A DNA stretch of 64,000 bases from assembly GCA_000733355.1 (NCBI GenBank), contig JNVV01000001.1, positions 1,587,404 through 1,651,403 on the forward strand. The letters run 5' to 3'. The DNA comes from Falciphora oryzae (taxonomy: Eukaryota; Ascomycota; Sordariomycetes; Magnaporthales; Magnaporthaceae). Each line of letters opens with the position of its first letter. Position 1 is the first letter of the stretch. The position numbers and the translations under genes are program-made. Under the pieces are notes generated by a model. That model searched no databases. It was not told the DNA's origin and saw only the letters and a program-made list of their open reading frames with translations. Positions 34,261 through 45,625 of the stretch are shown in pieces.

Positions 34261-35016
34261 TGAGCATAAACGAGCCTTTTTTTTTTTTTTTTTTCCTCCC
34301 CTTTTCGATTCGCTCCATGTTCTTCAGCACCTTCAACCTTCACGTTCATAATTGTTTGCTTTCTCCACGGTTACATGTCAGCGTTGATGTATCATTCGTT
34401 TTCTCGCGCGTATATGAAGATTCTACGAGCCCCACGATTTTCAAGAGACAAACAAGATTAAAATACATATTTCACGAGATAACAAAGTTTATACGCCTCA
34501 GTCAGGTCGCGTTTGGATGAAAGTGTGTCGTTAGGGGCTGGTTTGTTGTGTTCGTCCGTGGTTGACGTTGTATACGCTTTCTTCTCCTGTCACATCTCTT
34601 GTCACGATACAACTTCAATCTCAACGCCCTACCTAGAGGAGGATATGTCTCGGACGAGAGCTCAATCTCAGTTGCTTTGCCGCTGCGTTTATTAGGGTGA
34701 ATTCTATGATCAAATCGTTGCAGGCACGCGGTCTCGCCTTTGAATTACTGTCCCACCACAGCCGCCTATCTATGTCCTACTACGCAATACTGATGCCGCT
34801 ATGGTGATCCCATGCCCTCCGAACCATGAGTATTTTCAGTTGATGAAAGGAAAGCCTCTTAACGCCCAAGCTCCCGACAATTTGAGTACAAGCCGATATA
34901 TACACGAGGAGGTATCGAGTGAAAAAGAAAAGGGAGAAGAAAATGGCAAGATGAGCGATGGCCCGGGGTGCGTGCAGGCGATCATGCCGGTGCTCGACTC
35001 TTGAAATACCCGAAGC
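34261..35016. other. Intergenic region between convergent genes
   Basis: AT-rich spacer between the large disordered protein gene (+) and the U1-C gene (-), with 18 T at 34277-34294 directly after the first stop. It probably holds both 3' UTRs. No coding sequence was seen. Confidence 0.5.
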
Positions 35017-36007
35017 TCACCGCTTGCCGTCTGCGCCCGGAGGAGCGGCGCCAGGGGGCATGCCGCCGGGGGCGAACGGCAGGGGCGGCATGCCAGGGAA
35101 CGGCGCGGCGCCGGGCACCGGGGGCGGCATGCCGGGGAAACCCGGGAAGTTTGGAGGCGGCACGCCGGCGGCTCCGGGAGGAGGGAAGTGCATGCCCGGG
35201 AACGGCGGCATCCCCGGCGGGAGCGCGCCGGGCGGGGGCATGGGCAGGCCGCCGGGCCCGGAGACGCCAGGGGGAGGGAACGGTGGCACGGGGAGGCCGC
35301 GGGCGCCGGGGAGGGCTGGAGAAGGCGGCGGCAAAGGAGCGATATGTTAGCCATCCGGACGGGACCTGGTCGAAGAAGGGGGGCGCCGGAGATACGCACG
35401 TGGTATTCCGCCAGGGAACCCGCCAGGAGGCGGCGGGGCGCCGGGCATCCCGGGGAAAGGCGGCGGCGGCATGCCGCCGGGGAAGGCGAAGGGTGGGGGG
35501 AAGCCGCCGCCGCCGGGCTGGTTCTGCGGCAGCATGGGGTTGGCGTGGGCCTGGCCCTCGGCGGCGTACGACGACGTGATGGAGTCGATGACGGACTGGG
35601 CCTTCTCGTGTCCGATCTCTGGGCGGCGGGAGGAGCGCCTGGAGTCAGTATTGCGGTTACGCCAGCAGCCGGGGGGAGGATGGGGTTCGTAGCCGCGAGC
35701 GGCCTGGTAGGAGGAGCAGCAGGGTGACGTACGCTGATAGTACTCGATGACGTTGCGGAGGTGGTTCCGGCCGCTGTTGTGCGCCTTGCGCACGCTCATC
35801 GAGTCGTGCGTGAGGTAGACATCACAATAGTCGCCTGCGAGAGGGGGTATGTTAGGTCAGAGCTGGGAGTCGTGCGTGATCGGCCGGCATCGGGACGGAG
35901 GACGGGAGACCTACAGAAAACTAAGAGGCAATCGAGAGATGTTAGCTGGGCGCACGCGCATCGCTTGCATGGCTGGGGAGGAGAGAGCGCAACTCACACT
36001 TGGGCAT
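35017..36007 (-). CDS. yhc1: U1 small nuclear ribonucleoprotein C (U1-C)
   Basis: There are five exons, 36007-35998, 35920-35915, 35834-35733, 35618-35400 and 35315-35017, giving 211 residues. U1-C belongs to the U1 snRNP and stabilises its pairing with the 5' splice site in the nucleus. The N-terminal matrin-type C2H2 zinc finger is complete (Cys6, Cys9, His24, His30), in [20 protein letters not shown] followed by [23 protein letters not shown] comes next, then a long Pro/Gly/Met-rich tail. Exon 1 has only 10 nt (Met-Pro-Lys plus one base). Exon 2 must be a 6-nt microexon (ttttct) to supply Phe4-Phe5 and the first base of Cys6. Both flanking introns have GT-AG ends and CTAAC branch-point words. 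All other junctions restore family motifs. The gene is divergent from erv25. Confidence 0.9.
35915..35920 (-). other. Predicted 6-nt microexon of the U1-C gene
   Basis: The minus strand reads acceptor cttag, then ttttct, then donor gtaggt. Inclusion joins exon 1 (phase 1) to exon 3 (phase 1) and yields the conserved Phe-Phe-Cys of the zinc finger. The upstream intron has gctaac about 20 bases before its acceptor, and the downstream intron has cctaac before ctcgcag. Confidence 0.85.
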
Positions 36008-36487
36008 GTTGGACCGCTTGAGCTCTGGCCAGCTCCAGGCCTGGATTGAGTGGTAGAGAGGAGGGAGTGCTTGGTGTGCCGGGTGACTATCGCTGCGTTC
36101 GATGAAGCCGTGGATAGTCCAGTACGAGGGCGGGCTGGCGCAATGCGACGACGGTTGGTTGGCTCTGGCTTCAATGATTCTCCCGTCCATGCCAGGCGCG
36201 ACATTCTGCCAGCTGCGACCGCGTTTTCTGCGCGGTTGCCAATAGCGTGTGGCTGGACCAGGGGCGGCTGGGCGGGGCGGGGCTAGGTGTGGCGCAGCCA
36301 CTCGATGATGGGGATTGATCGCGACAGATTTCAGGTTGGCCTTATCGGCAAGGGCCAAGGGGTGGCGGCTGTGCTCGCTCTGTCTGTCCATCCAGGTCCT
36401 CGTCGGGTTGCACCTCGAAAAGGAGAAACACCAGCTTCCAACCCGCGTCTGGGACGAACCGCCCACGATTTCTTCACATCCACAGCC
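36008..36487. promoter_or_regulatory. Bidirectional promoter region, U1-C / erv25
   Basis: The 480 bp between two divergent start codons must contain both promoters. A CCAAT box lies at 36239-36243 and a G/C-rich block (ggcggggcggggc) at about 36271-36283. No TATA element is obvious. The assignment of either site to one gene is inference. Confidence 0.5.
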
Positions 36488-37463
36488 ATGGCGCTGCTAC
36501 TACCACGATCGCTGCTGCGGTACATCTGCAGCATTGTGCTGTTTGTCGCCTGCGCCAACGCCCTCAAGTTCGAGCTGCAGGCCCAGTCTGGCCACGGTTA
36601 CTACGACAAGCAGCAGCGATGCATACGCAACTTCGTCTCCAAGGACACCCTGGTGGTGGTCACCGCCATAGTCAACGGCCATAAGGGCGACGGCATGATA
36701 GTCAACATGAATGCGAGTGCCCATTTCCCTTTGCTGGTTGCGCCATGCGCACTCACGGCGTGTTTGTGACATGCCTCGCGTCGTCACTCCCCCGCTAACA
36801 AGCTGCCTTTTTTCCTTTTTTTTTTTCTCGCCTACAGATCAAGGATGCCGTCGGCAACGAGTACGGCCGCGCAAAGGACATTGTTGGGGAGCAGAGGACC
36901 GTCTTCACGTCGCACGCCGACGCGGCGTTCGACATCTGCTTCGAGAACGTGCTCGAAGGGCGTACGTCGTCTTCATGGTTCCAAGGCATTGGCTTGAGGG
37001 CCGCAGAGGCCAGGGCGGAACGCAGATCAGAGGACTCATCTGACGATGCTCACCCGCGCACAGACAAATACGTCGAGAACCCCGTCCGCTCCGTCGAGCT
37101 GGACGTCGACATTGGCGCTGACGCCAAGGACTGGTCGGCCATCCAGGCGACCGAGAAGCTCAAGCCCGTCGAGACGGAGCTGCGCCGCATCGAGGAGATG
37201 GTGGCCGAGATCGTGTCCGAGATGGACTACCTGCGCGTGCGCGAGCAGAAGCTGCGCGACACAAACGAGAGCACAAACACGCGCGTCAAGTGGTTCGGCA
37301 TGCTGACTACCTTCCTGCTCATCGGCCTCTGGGGCTGGCAGATCATGTACCTGCGCGCCTACTTCAGGTTCGTCACGTCATTTTCGGTACAGCACGGGTG
37401 GTGGTGTCGGAATGCTAACGTTGTCGCGTGTTTTCAACAAACAGGTCCAAGCATCTGATCTAG
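36488..37463 (+). CDS. erv25: p24 family cargo receptor Erv25 (p24 delta)
   Basis: There are four exons, 36488-36712, 36838-36961, 37064-37367 and 37445-37463, giving 223 residues. It is a type I membrane protein of COPII/COPI vesicles that acts with Emp24 in ER-to-Golgi sorting. The signal peptide is about residues 1-25 ([17 protein letters not shown]). The GOLD domain starts LKFELQAQ and includes the conserved Cys in CIRNFV and FDICFENV. A coiled-coil ([19 protein letters not shown]) precedes the membrane segment [16 protein letters not shown]. The cytosolic tail is RAYFRSKHLI. Intron 1 has a GC donor (aat|GCGAGT) with an ordinary CTACAG acceptor and gctaac branch point, and no GT donor gives the right frame. 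Introns 2 and 3 use GTACGT and GTTCGT. The last exon codes only six residues, with a tail matching fungal Erv25. Confidence 0.9.
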
Positions 37464-38154
37464 AAGACGAACAAGAATCCGGAGCTGTCGCGTCGGGCAG
37501 GAGATCTACCGGATGGGTGCTGTGTTCTCGGGTGTGCGGAGTTGGCAAGCACAGGACGGCATGCTCACGATTCACACGGGTTTTCAAGCGCCTTATTTTT
37601 CGTCCAGGGGAATCTCGTGGCCGGGCATGGTGCTGTGATGATTTTATATGTAGCGTGTACACTATGGAGTATAGAAAGCTCTTCAATGTGTTTTCCAGCA
37701 GGCCGCATATGCTCGTTCAACTTGGCACATGAGATTTAGACGATACCCATGTCCATCATTAAAAGTAGTAAAAGGACTGAGGTCATGGATATGTAACCCC
37801 TATAGTGTCGCCATATGTTTCCCCCAGCAAGCCGATGGAGGGGCTAAGAAAATCCTCGACGCGGGCGGCCTCGGCCCTAAGCATCGCTGGGAAGCTGCAG
37901 TCCAGGGGCGCGGCCCACCCGGGACTCTCATCCGCCAACCGCACTGCCGGCATCACAAATCGAGCTCGAGTCAATCTACAAATGCATGTGTTTGGGCGGT
38001 TTACTACGGTGGACCGTCCGACTGGAACAGACTTTTGTCACGTTACTGTATATACAGGCGACGACCTAGGTGGATAAAATAGTAGTATAAAAACAACCAG
38101 CCAAGTCTTGCGTTCTCATGAAGGCGGCCCCTAGTCCCTATCTCCTGATCTGCA
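37464..38154. other. Intergenic region between convergent genes
   Basis: Spacer between erv25 (+) and the SDHAF2 gene (-), moderately AT-rich, presumably both 3' UTRs. No coding sequence or RNA gene was recognised. Confidence 0.5.
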
Positions 38155-39028
38155 TCAGTTCAGGGGGGGCATGAAGGCCATACCACCACCCGTAGACGAG
38201 CTCCCGGCCCCGTCCTCCTCCGCACCGGCCTTGCCGCCGCCATCCAGCACGCCGGCGGCGGAGCGGTCGCGGACGTGCCTGCGCAGCAGGGCCAGGACCT
38301 CGCTGCCGCGCCAGCGCGACGGCACGGGCCGGTACGCGGGCCTGAAGGTGCCGACCGTCTGCGCCCACTCGCCGGGGCGGGGGCTCTGGGGCGGCGGGGC
38401 TGGTGCGTTTTCCCCTGTGGTGGCCGGGGCCCGCGCCGGGCTGCTGTCGTCCGCGGCGGCCTCCTCGCTCTGCGTGGCCCAGTAGTAGATGTCCCAGTCG
38501 TTCTCGTCCAGGAAGCGGTCGTACTGCGACATCTGCTCCGTCGTCATGGTCGGCAGGTGCGCCTTCGCAAAGGTCGAGAGGAGGAGCTCCGACTCGAGGG
38601 TGCCGCGGCCGCGGGATTGGCCTGGAGCGGCGCGAAGGGGGGGTGTTTGCGTGTGTTAGCTTTTTTGGAACCAGGTCTGGGAGTTTGCGTAGAGCGGTCC
38701 AAACGTGCAAAAAAAAAAAAAAAAAAGAAGACGTACGAAGCAACCGCGCTCGCATCGTCTTGGCGTCCTCGCCCACCCGGCGCAGCGGCTCGATCCGGAA
38801 GCTGGCGCCCTGCAGCTCGCCCACGCCGAGCTCGCCGTCGGGGATCGAGTCTGGCGCGGGCGCGGGCGGCGCCTTGCCGGCCGTGGAGGAGCCCATGCGC
38901 CTGGCGGCGGCGGCGGCGCAACAGCTGGGCAGCGCGGCGGGGACCGTGGTCGTCGCCGCCCTGTGGATGCCGGCCAGGATGCGCCTGCCGCCGCCGGCGG
39001 GGCGGAGGATGCGCTGTAATGAGGCCAT
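38155..39028 (-). CDS. Succinate dehydrogenase assembly factor 2 (SDHAF2/Sdh5)
   Basis: There are two exons, 39028-38737 and 38621-38155, giving 252 residues. The 115-bp intron has donor GTACGT and acceptor CCAG, phase 1, and carries an 18-T run on the coding strand (38709-38726). SDHAF2 is the mitochondrial matrix factor that promotes covalent flavin attachment to the succinate dehydrogenase flavoprotein subunit. The N-terminal ~45 residues are Arg/Ala/Ser-rich without acids, fitting a mitochondrial presequence. The core is [18 protein letters not shown], then [12 protein letters not shown], then [17 protein letters not shown], the family signature. The C-terminal ~100 residues are Pro/Ala/Gly-rich and longer than in yeast or human homologues. 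The splice restores LLRQSRGRG. Confidence 0.9.
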
Positions 39029-39854
39029 TGCTGGGAGGGGCTATGGTATTGAGTGTTTTTAGTAGTCGCTGACTGCACGGCTGAAGGTCAAGCGTCGAAA
39101 CGTTCAAGGCGATGGGATCAAATATAAAATCAATCAAAATAGGTAGGTAGCAATTGTACCAGCGCACTGTGGGGCTGGACGAAACTTTTGTCACATTATT
39201 GTACAAACCACCTAAATGCATCATCACTGTGCGATTGGAGGTGCGGTTGTCGACCTCTCAACTCCCGCGGCCCTGTAGGGACTGTTTACGTTTGCCACAA
39301 TCAAGGAATCAAAAACCAACCGTCAGGTGTTGTTCCTGGGTTGTTTCACGGTTCAGGGCAAAGAGCCCTCGCCCCGCGCAGCATGTATGTACAAGAAAGC
39401 GAGCCCGGGAGATAGGGCTGCGAGAGAGGAAAGAAGAAGAGGTAGTGCGAGGTGGAATCGAGGCCCTCACCCGGTAATTCTCCAAGGGGTACAAGGGTGA
39501 TTCACCAATCTTGCTGAAAGCCAAGGCCGGCCCGCCTTTCCCAGATAAAAAGCAAAATACCTCCATCGACAGACTCGGGCAGGGTATCGCCGCCGCCAAT
39601 GGCCCTAAAACCAACACTCCCAAGGCGCCTTGAAAAGGAAAGTGAGATAGAAGAAAAAGACCCAAATCACGCCTCCTGCCAAAAGAAAAAAAGGTGAAAC
39701 AGAACGCTCATCTCGTTTCGTTATGTCGTGAACAGCCCAACGTGGAAAAGACGCAAGGGCATAGATGATGGGTATAAGGTAAGGGTGTTGGTAGCGGTAG
39801 TGACGTGAGGAGATGAATGAGAAAAAAAAGGCCCTGCCAGATCCTTGGCGAAGC
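39029..39854. other. Promoter region of the SDHAF2 gene
   Basis: About 0.8 kb between the SDHAF2 start and the Dsn1 stop, both on the minus strand. It contains A-rich patches near 39640-39700. No coding sequence is supported. Confidence 0.45.
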
Positions 39855-41856
39855 TCAGCCGTCGTCTTCTGGTAATATCCTGCCCAGGCTGCGGAGGACT
39901 TCCATGACGGGAAGGTTCCTGGTTCCTGCCGCCGCCTTCTCCCTCTCCTCGCGCTCCTTGAGCCGGTCCGCGCTCAGGGCGAGCACCCTGTCCGCCTGCC
40001 GCCCGGCGACCTCGACTCGCTGGCCCAGCTTGTGCACGCCGTCCGCCAGCTGGTCGATGTCGATCTCCAGCGACGACTGCAGGCCCCGCAGCCGTGATTG
40101 GGTCTTGCCCCTGAAGGACGAGAAAGCGAAGGACGGGTCCGTCAGCGACTGCAGCATCCTCGCTTCTTCCGGGTCGAGCATCGACTCGTCCGGGAGAGGC
40201 GCCTTGGTCGGGTTCTCGTCCTCAAAGAGCGGCGGGAATTCCGGTGGCGGTTTTTCTAGTGCCAGCCACTTTTTCCTCTCTTGCTTTAGTCTGTGCGAGA
40301 GTGCCGTGTTAGCTGAGGATTTTGTATGCGGTTGGCCGAGAATCAAAGTGACAGATAGGGAGTTCAGACTTACTGCTTGATACTGGCTTCGAGCTCCTGA
40401 ATCTTCCTTTCGTTCTCAATATTAACGGGGTTCGGCTTTACCACCACTGGTCGTTTAACCTCGGGTACGGTTGGCTGGTCTTCTCGATTGAACCAGTCCG
40501 AGAATTCCGACTTGTTCCCAAAGTCTTTGAGCAGCTGGTCTTGTATTGCACGTGCTGTAGTTTTGCCTGTTAGCAACTGCTCCGAAGCATGACAGGCCTC
40601 CCTGACGAGACAGGGACAGGCGACAGGGAGCAGATCCCCGACATACCTCCCAGAATTTCATTAGAATTAACCGAGCCATGTGGTGGCCTCTCTAGCAACG
40701 CGCGCTCGCCGCACCACGTGAGCAACTGCCTCATACGCCGCGGCTCCATCAGGCCCTCGGCGATGTGCTTGTAGAACTCGTCCGGGTTGACTTCGCGGTG
40801 CGGGATCGCGCTGTGCCCATTCTCGATGAGTGAGCTTGCCCGCCGCCCCCGCATACCCAGACTGCTCCTCCGTCCGCTCGCCGCCCCCTTCTTCCGCAAC
40901 TCTTTATTGCGGTCCATAATGGGCGTGTCGCTGAACGGCAGGGCAATCTTCCTGCCACCATCCACACTGCTGCCGCCGCCGCCGCCATCGTCGGGGTCGT
41001 GGTAGTCGTCATCGTCGTCCGGGTCTGCAGCGTCCATCTGCATCCGAGGCGTGGCCACAGGCTCCAGCTGCCTCTGCCGCACAGGTTCTGGCGCCGCCCG
41101 TTTTTTGGCCGGCCTCCCTCGGCTCGGTTTTGGGGGTGGAGCGGCCGTAACAGGATCACTGCCCTCATCCTCCATCTCCATCGAGGACCGCGTTCTCCTC
41201 CCATTCGCTACTGGTGCTGCTGTCGCCGCCGTCGCTGCCTTTGTCGTTCTCGTCGGCGCTTTTGTCGTCGCCTTCGGTGGTGCAGCCGCCGCTGCTGTCC
41301 TAGTACTTCGCGTCTTAGGAATGACCAGCTGCGGCTCTGGCTCCTCCGGCACAGGTGACGCGACGGCCTGCTTCCGCCTCGTCGGTTTCCTCGCTGCCGG
41401 CGCGGGGGGAGGGGTCTCCTCCTCGTGTATGGGCTGCTGTCTCGGTGGTGACGGCGCGCGCTTCCGGCCGCCGACAGCCGCCCTCGGCCTCCCCGCAGCC
41501 TTCCTCACGGGCGCGGGTGCAGGTGCCGGGCTCGGATCCGAGGCCGACGCCAACGACGTCCTGGCGCGCTTCGTGCCTCTGGTGAAGAGAAAGTCGCCAT
41601 CCTGCTCGTCGTAGACTGCGGCATCTGCTGCAGCACCATGTGGCGAGTTAGCACTGCGACTCGACGCGTCTGGTTCGCCTTGACCGCTCCGCCTCCCCTT
41701 CATCATCGTCATCCCCACCATCCCTGTCTCCTCGCCATCAGTTTCCCCCACTCTACGCTTCAACGTACCCGCGAGGCGCTTGCTGTACCGTCTCTCCGGC
41801 TGATTGCTCATGCTCAAATCCTGTAGCGGCTGGCGTGCACGTATGAGAGTCGTCAT
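39855..41856 (-). CDS. Kinetochore MIS12 complex subunit Dsn1/Mis13
   Basis: There are three exons, 41856-40647, 40554-40374 and 40290-39855, giving 608 residues. Donors are GTATGT and GTAAGT, acceptors ACAG, phases 1 and 2; intron 2 has a gctaac branch point. The N-terminal half is disordered, rich in Ala/Pro/Lys/Arg, with AT-hook-like GRPR/GRPAKK segments. An acidic DDDDD patch follows near residue 285. The Mis13 domain starts about residue 330: RRSSLGMRGRRASSLIENGH, then EFYKHIAEGLMEPRRMRQLL, then WCGERAL. The C-terminal helices run through LKQERKKWLALEKPPPE and SSLEIDIDQLADGVHKLGQR. The protein links the inner kinetochore to Ndc80/KNL1. ATG 41811 (MSNQPERR) has a better start context but the first ATG seems to carry conserved residues. 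Confidence 0.87.
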
Positions 41857-43353
41857 GGATGGCGGATCATCAGGCGCAAACGCATCGGTTCGGTTTCGGG
41901 CAGAGGACGACTCTCGGGAACAATATCGGGTGGTGACTGTCGCGTCGCCGGACGAGTTGTAGAGGTCGAGGCTGGAACTGCTGGCCAGTCACGCGGAATG
42001 GGAGGGGAAGGCTGTCGCGTCGCAAAAGGGTTGTTGGGCAGGCCCCCCATCGACGAGGTATGTCCTTTTTTTCCTCAGCGGCGCCCCTCACTTGGGCGAA
42101 TTCCGAGACGCGTCAATTGCTGCAAAATCGTCCGAGGCTCGTCGTCGCGCGACAGCGGTATCGGTCCTGCTCCCTGGCGGCTCCGGGGTCTGTAAGTGAT
42201 GCTTCTGGGCGGCTGCGTGTCGTCGCTTCAAGTGTCGTCGGGTTGGAATTACGCGGTGGAGTGTCGTCGCGCAAAGAGCGCTCGCTGCTTCCCCAATTGT
42301 TTACCTAGGAGCTGCTGGCCCGCCGCAAACCAAGGTTACCATCCACGATTACCCACCCGCTCATCCCCGACGTTCATTGGTTCCCCAGCACCACGCTAGT
42401 CCCGTTCTGGGAGCAACACAGATCAGTCGGCCGGCACAGATGGTGGAGGATTTTGTGTCCGTCCAATACAATCAATCCATCAAATGAGCTGCTGGAAATT
42501 TAGATGCTGGTCTTCGCAGAATCAACGTGCACGGTTGATAATGTATGCATTTCAGAGCCTCATCACAACCCAGCTGCCACGACCACCTCGAGACTCAGAG
42601 ACACAGAAGGCCCAAAAAAAAAAAAAGTCATAATCCATAATCTTCTCACTTCTTTTTTTTTTCTCATCTCAGCTATTTAGTGAAGGCTTCGTGTATTGCT
42701 AGAACTTAAAATGCGCTGTAACTAGTCGATGCGTGTTTCTAACTAGTTTGTGGTACAGAGTGGAAACGAATCTCCTCGTCCAGACCTGACAAGGGCGCGG
42801 ACAGCCATCCATCCATCCACCGCCCTTATAAGAGTACTAGGCTAAGCCAGACCTTGACACCCCCGCAAACCCCATAACTCCTTCCAGTAAAGTTATCATG
42901 TAGGCAAACACAAGTCAAAATCCTTTTGACACCAGCCCAAAGCCAAACTCCACCACCCTCCCAATTCTCTTTTCTCGTGTATAGGACCCGCGAATCCGAA
43001 AGAATACTTACAGCCCGAACAAACAACCACCAACATTAGCAAAGCCCAGCCGTACCCTGCGAGAAGCGCCGCACAAGCCTCCAGACGACGCTTCCCACCA
43101 ACCGCTAATTGCTACCCATGCTGCACCGTTCCAAGAACCTTCCCAAACCCGGGACCTCGGGTTTCCTTTGTTGTACATTTAGTAAAGCCCCTGACTGGGG
43201 GGCTTTCACTCGTTATCGCTGTGTAGGGGACGAGCCTCCATGTCCCGAGATAACGTCGCTGGGGTAATGCGGATGGCCAGCTGTAAGAGCCGATTTTTCG
43301 GCCATCAGTTGAAGTCCGCTCAGTGTTACCTTGTCGAGTGCGTTGGCGTCGCT
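41857..43353. other. Intergenic region upstream of Dsn1
   Basis: About 1.5 kb between the Dsn1 start and the atf1 stop, both minus strand. It contains an A run near 42615-42626, a T run near 42652-42662 and a few atcc repeats near 42806-42820. No coding sequence is supported. Confidence 0.45.
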
Positions 43354-45358
43354 CTACGAGAACCGTCTCTGCCCGGCGGCCATCACCGGCTGGTTAGGGA
43401 TCGGCGCTGCCATGCCGTATGGGTTCATCTGCGCATTGAACGGCTCCATTGCTGCCTGCTGCTGCATAAAAGCGCCGTGGAGACCTTGCTGCTGCGTAAC
43501 GGGACAGTCCTTGTGCGCCAGCAGTAGCGTCTTTAGATTCACCACCTCCTCGCGTAGCTGCGCAATCTGCTGCGTCAACTGGTCGTTTTCTTGGCTGTAA
43601 ATCTCCACTTTGGACTGGAGGTTGGCGAGCCATTGCTTTTTCCGTTGCCGACATTTCAAAGCAGCAACACTATCAAGGAATGTTAGAAAACCAGTCATAA
43701 ACACTCAGGGGAAGATACGAAACCATACCGGTTGCGTTCCAAGAAGTTCTTCCTCTTCTCCTCGTCAGTCATCTTGGACTTGGTGTTGCCATCCTTGTCC
43801 ATCTTCATGTCATCGTCGTCGTCAGAGAAGTCTTCTTCGATTGGTGACTGCTGCGGTGGTGATGCGTTCATCTTGCTCTTCTTAGTCGCTGGGGGTTTAG
43901 CCGGCGCCTCTTCAGCAGCCTTCCTCCTCCCGTTCGTAGCGGCCGGTACGGTTGTTCCGTTGGCCTTCTTCCCCTTGCCACCCCTCGTGCTCGGCCGGGC
44001 TTGCTCGCTGTCGTCTGATGCCGCACTCGCCCCTTCGCTCCCTACAGCTCGTTGTCTCGCCGCGTTGCCGTTGACTGTGCGCATCTGCGGGGACGTGTTT
44101 GCCGACGACTGGATGGCCACCGGTGGAGGAGGATGGGCATGAACCGGCTGTGGAGGGGGCTGGACTGCAAAGTTATTCTGCGCGGGTGCCCCGTTGCGCC
44201 CATGAGCTAACAAATAAAGTCCGTTTGCCGCGTCGTTGTCGTGAGGATCGAACGGGCCTGAAGATGACTTCGCCTCTGGCTTGATAGAGCTTGCGTGTTC
44301 GATATCCTGCGGTTGCGAAGTCACAGGCTGTTGTTGTTGTTGCGGTTGTGGTTGCGGTGGCGGCGGCGGCGCTTGTGGTTGTGCTTGGGGTTGAGGCGGC
44401 GGCGGGGGCGCTTGACCTTGAGCCTGAGCCTGAGCCTGCGCCTGGTCTCGTTTCGCGGCGGCAGCGCTGAGTGCTGTCCGGTGAAAGTCCAACGTGCTCG
44501 GGGTGGCGCCTCCGCTGGCGATCGACGCGAAAATGGCAGACGAGTTTGGGCTGGGGGCTGGGAACATGGACCCGCTACCGCCCGGGGTGAGGCCTGTCCT
44601 CAGGGACGATTCGTTCGGCGTGGGGAAGCCGCCGCGCAGATGATGGGCGTCGCTGAAGTAGTCATTGGCCGGGCCCGATAGCATCGCCGGGCTGAGGGGG
44701 CCGGTGCGCAGCGAACCGCCGCCCCAGTTGAACGGGGTAGCGCCGCTGCCAGGCAAAAGCGACGACGGGGAGGTCAGGGCCGCAACCGGCGGCAACTTGG
44801 TGCCGCCTGGGGTCTCGGGCGGCGCACCGCCAAATGACTGCTCAAACGGATTGGGCTCCAGACTTAGGGAACCACCTGTCTCGGTGTTAAAATAATCATT
44901 CGCACTTCTTGAAACTTGCGTCGCGGGTCGAGGGGAGGAAGCAGGGAAGTTGGTGGTTTCGGCATAGGTAGGTGGCTGATGTTCCCATGTCTTCGAGGCC
45001 GCGTCCAGCTGATTTGAATGTGACGACGGAGGGGTTCATTCGCAGGGGTGTGACTTGAACACAGGAAGGCGAGGGCGCAATTTTGGTGCGTGGATTGTGC
45101 GGAGGCGTGATGATGGCGATATCGCCGCTTTGGCGCACACAAGCTTCGTCGCTTGACCGGGCGGGTTTGGAGAACGGGGCAACGGCAGAGTGCGCAAGGC
45201 AGGACGGCGAAGCCAAACAGCAAAATGATAGACAAGTCGAGTCGTCACTTACCTTGGGGCTTTGGCTTGGGCGGCGATGCATTTTTTGTTGGGGGAGACG
45301 ACTTAGTTTCGCCGGCGACAGCCGTTGTGGTGGTGGTGGCGGTTTCGCTGCCAGCCAT
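43354..45358 (-). CDS. ATF/CREB bZIP transcription factor, Atf1/AtfA type
   Basis: The model has three exons, 45358-45253, 44914-43729 and 43669-43354, giving 535 residues. The bZIP is near the C-terminus (about 418-475): NFLERNRVAALKCRQRKKQW forms the basic region and is followed by an LxxQ-type zipper. The N-terminal half carries LSLEPNPFEQSFGG, a motif of stress-activated Atf1 factors, then Pro/Gln-rich and Pro-Ala repeats. In fungi, Atf1 acts below the Hog1/Sty1 MAP kinase in osmotic and oxidative stress, sexual and spore development; that role is inferred. The bZIP junction (donor GTATGG, acceptor ATAG) is firm. The first junction is not: the frame-compatible acceptor is caag at 44915, yet the sequence up to 45008 is open and protein-like in the downstream frame but does not join exon 1 in phase. 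Confidence 0.82.
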
Positions 45359-45617
45359 GACGCCGAGTGTATTAAAATCGACAGCGACGAGGTCGTCGGT
45401 GGAGTGCAAGGCTCACAAAGCCAAAAACGGGAGACGGGAGAAAATCAAAAGTCAAATGCTAAATGAGGTCAGCGGAGTACAGAGGAAGGCCTGCTGCAAC
45501 GCTAACACTGGATGCGTTCCCCTGGGCACAGTCGCGATGTGGTCGAATGGAGGAGAGACTGGGAAAAAAAATTGTATGGGGGAAGAATACGTCAGAGACC
45601 GGGAAAAAAAAAGACAA

Positions 45618-45625
45618 TGACGTGT
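45618..45625 (+). promoter_or_regulatory. CRE-like site (TGACGTGT) upstream of atf1
   Basis: The TGACGT core lies 260 bp upstream of the atf1 start codon. ATF/CREB factors bind TGACGTCA-like elements, so self-regulation is possible. The core is short and could occur by chance. Confidence 0.3.
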
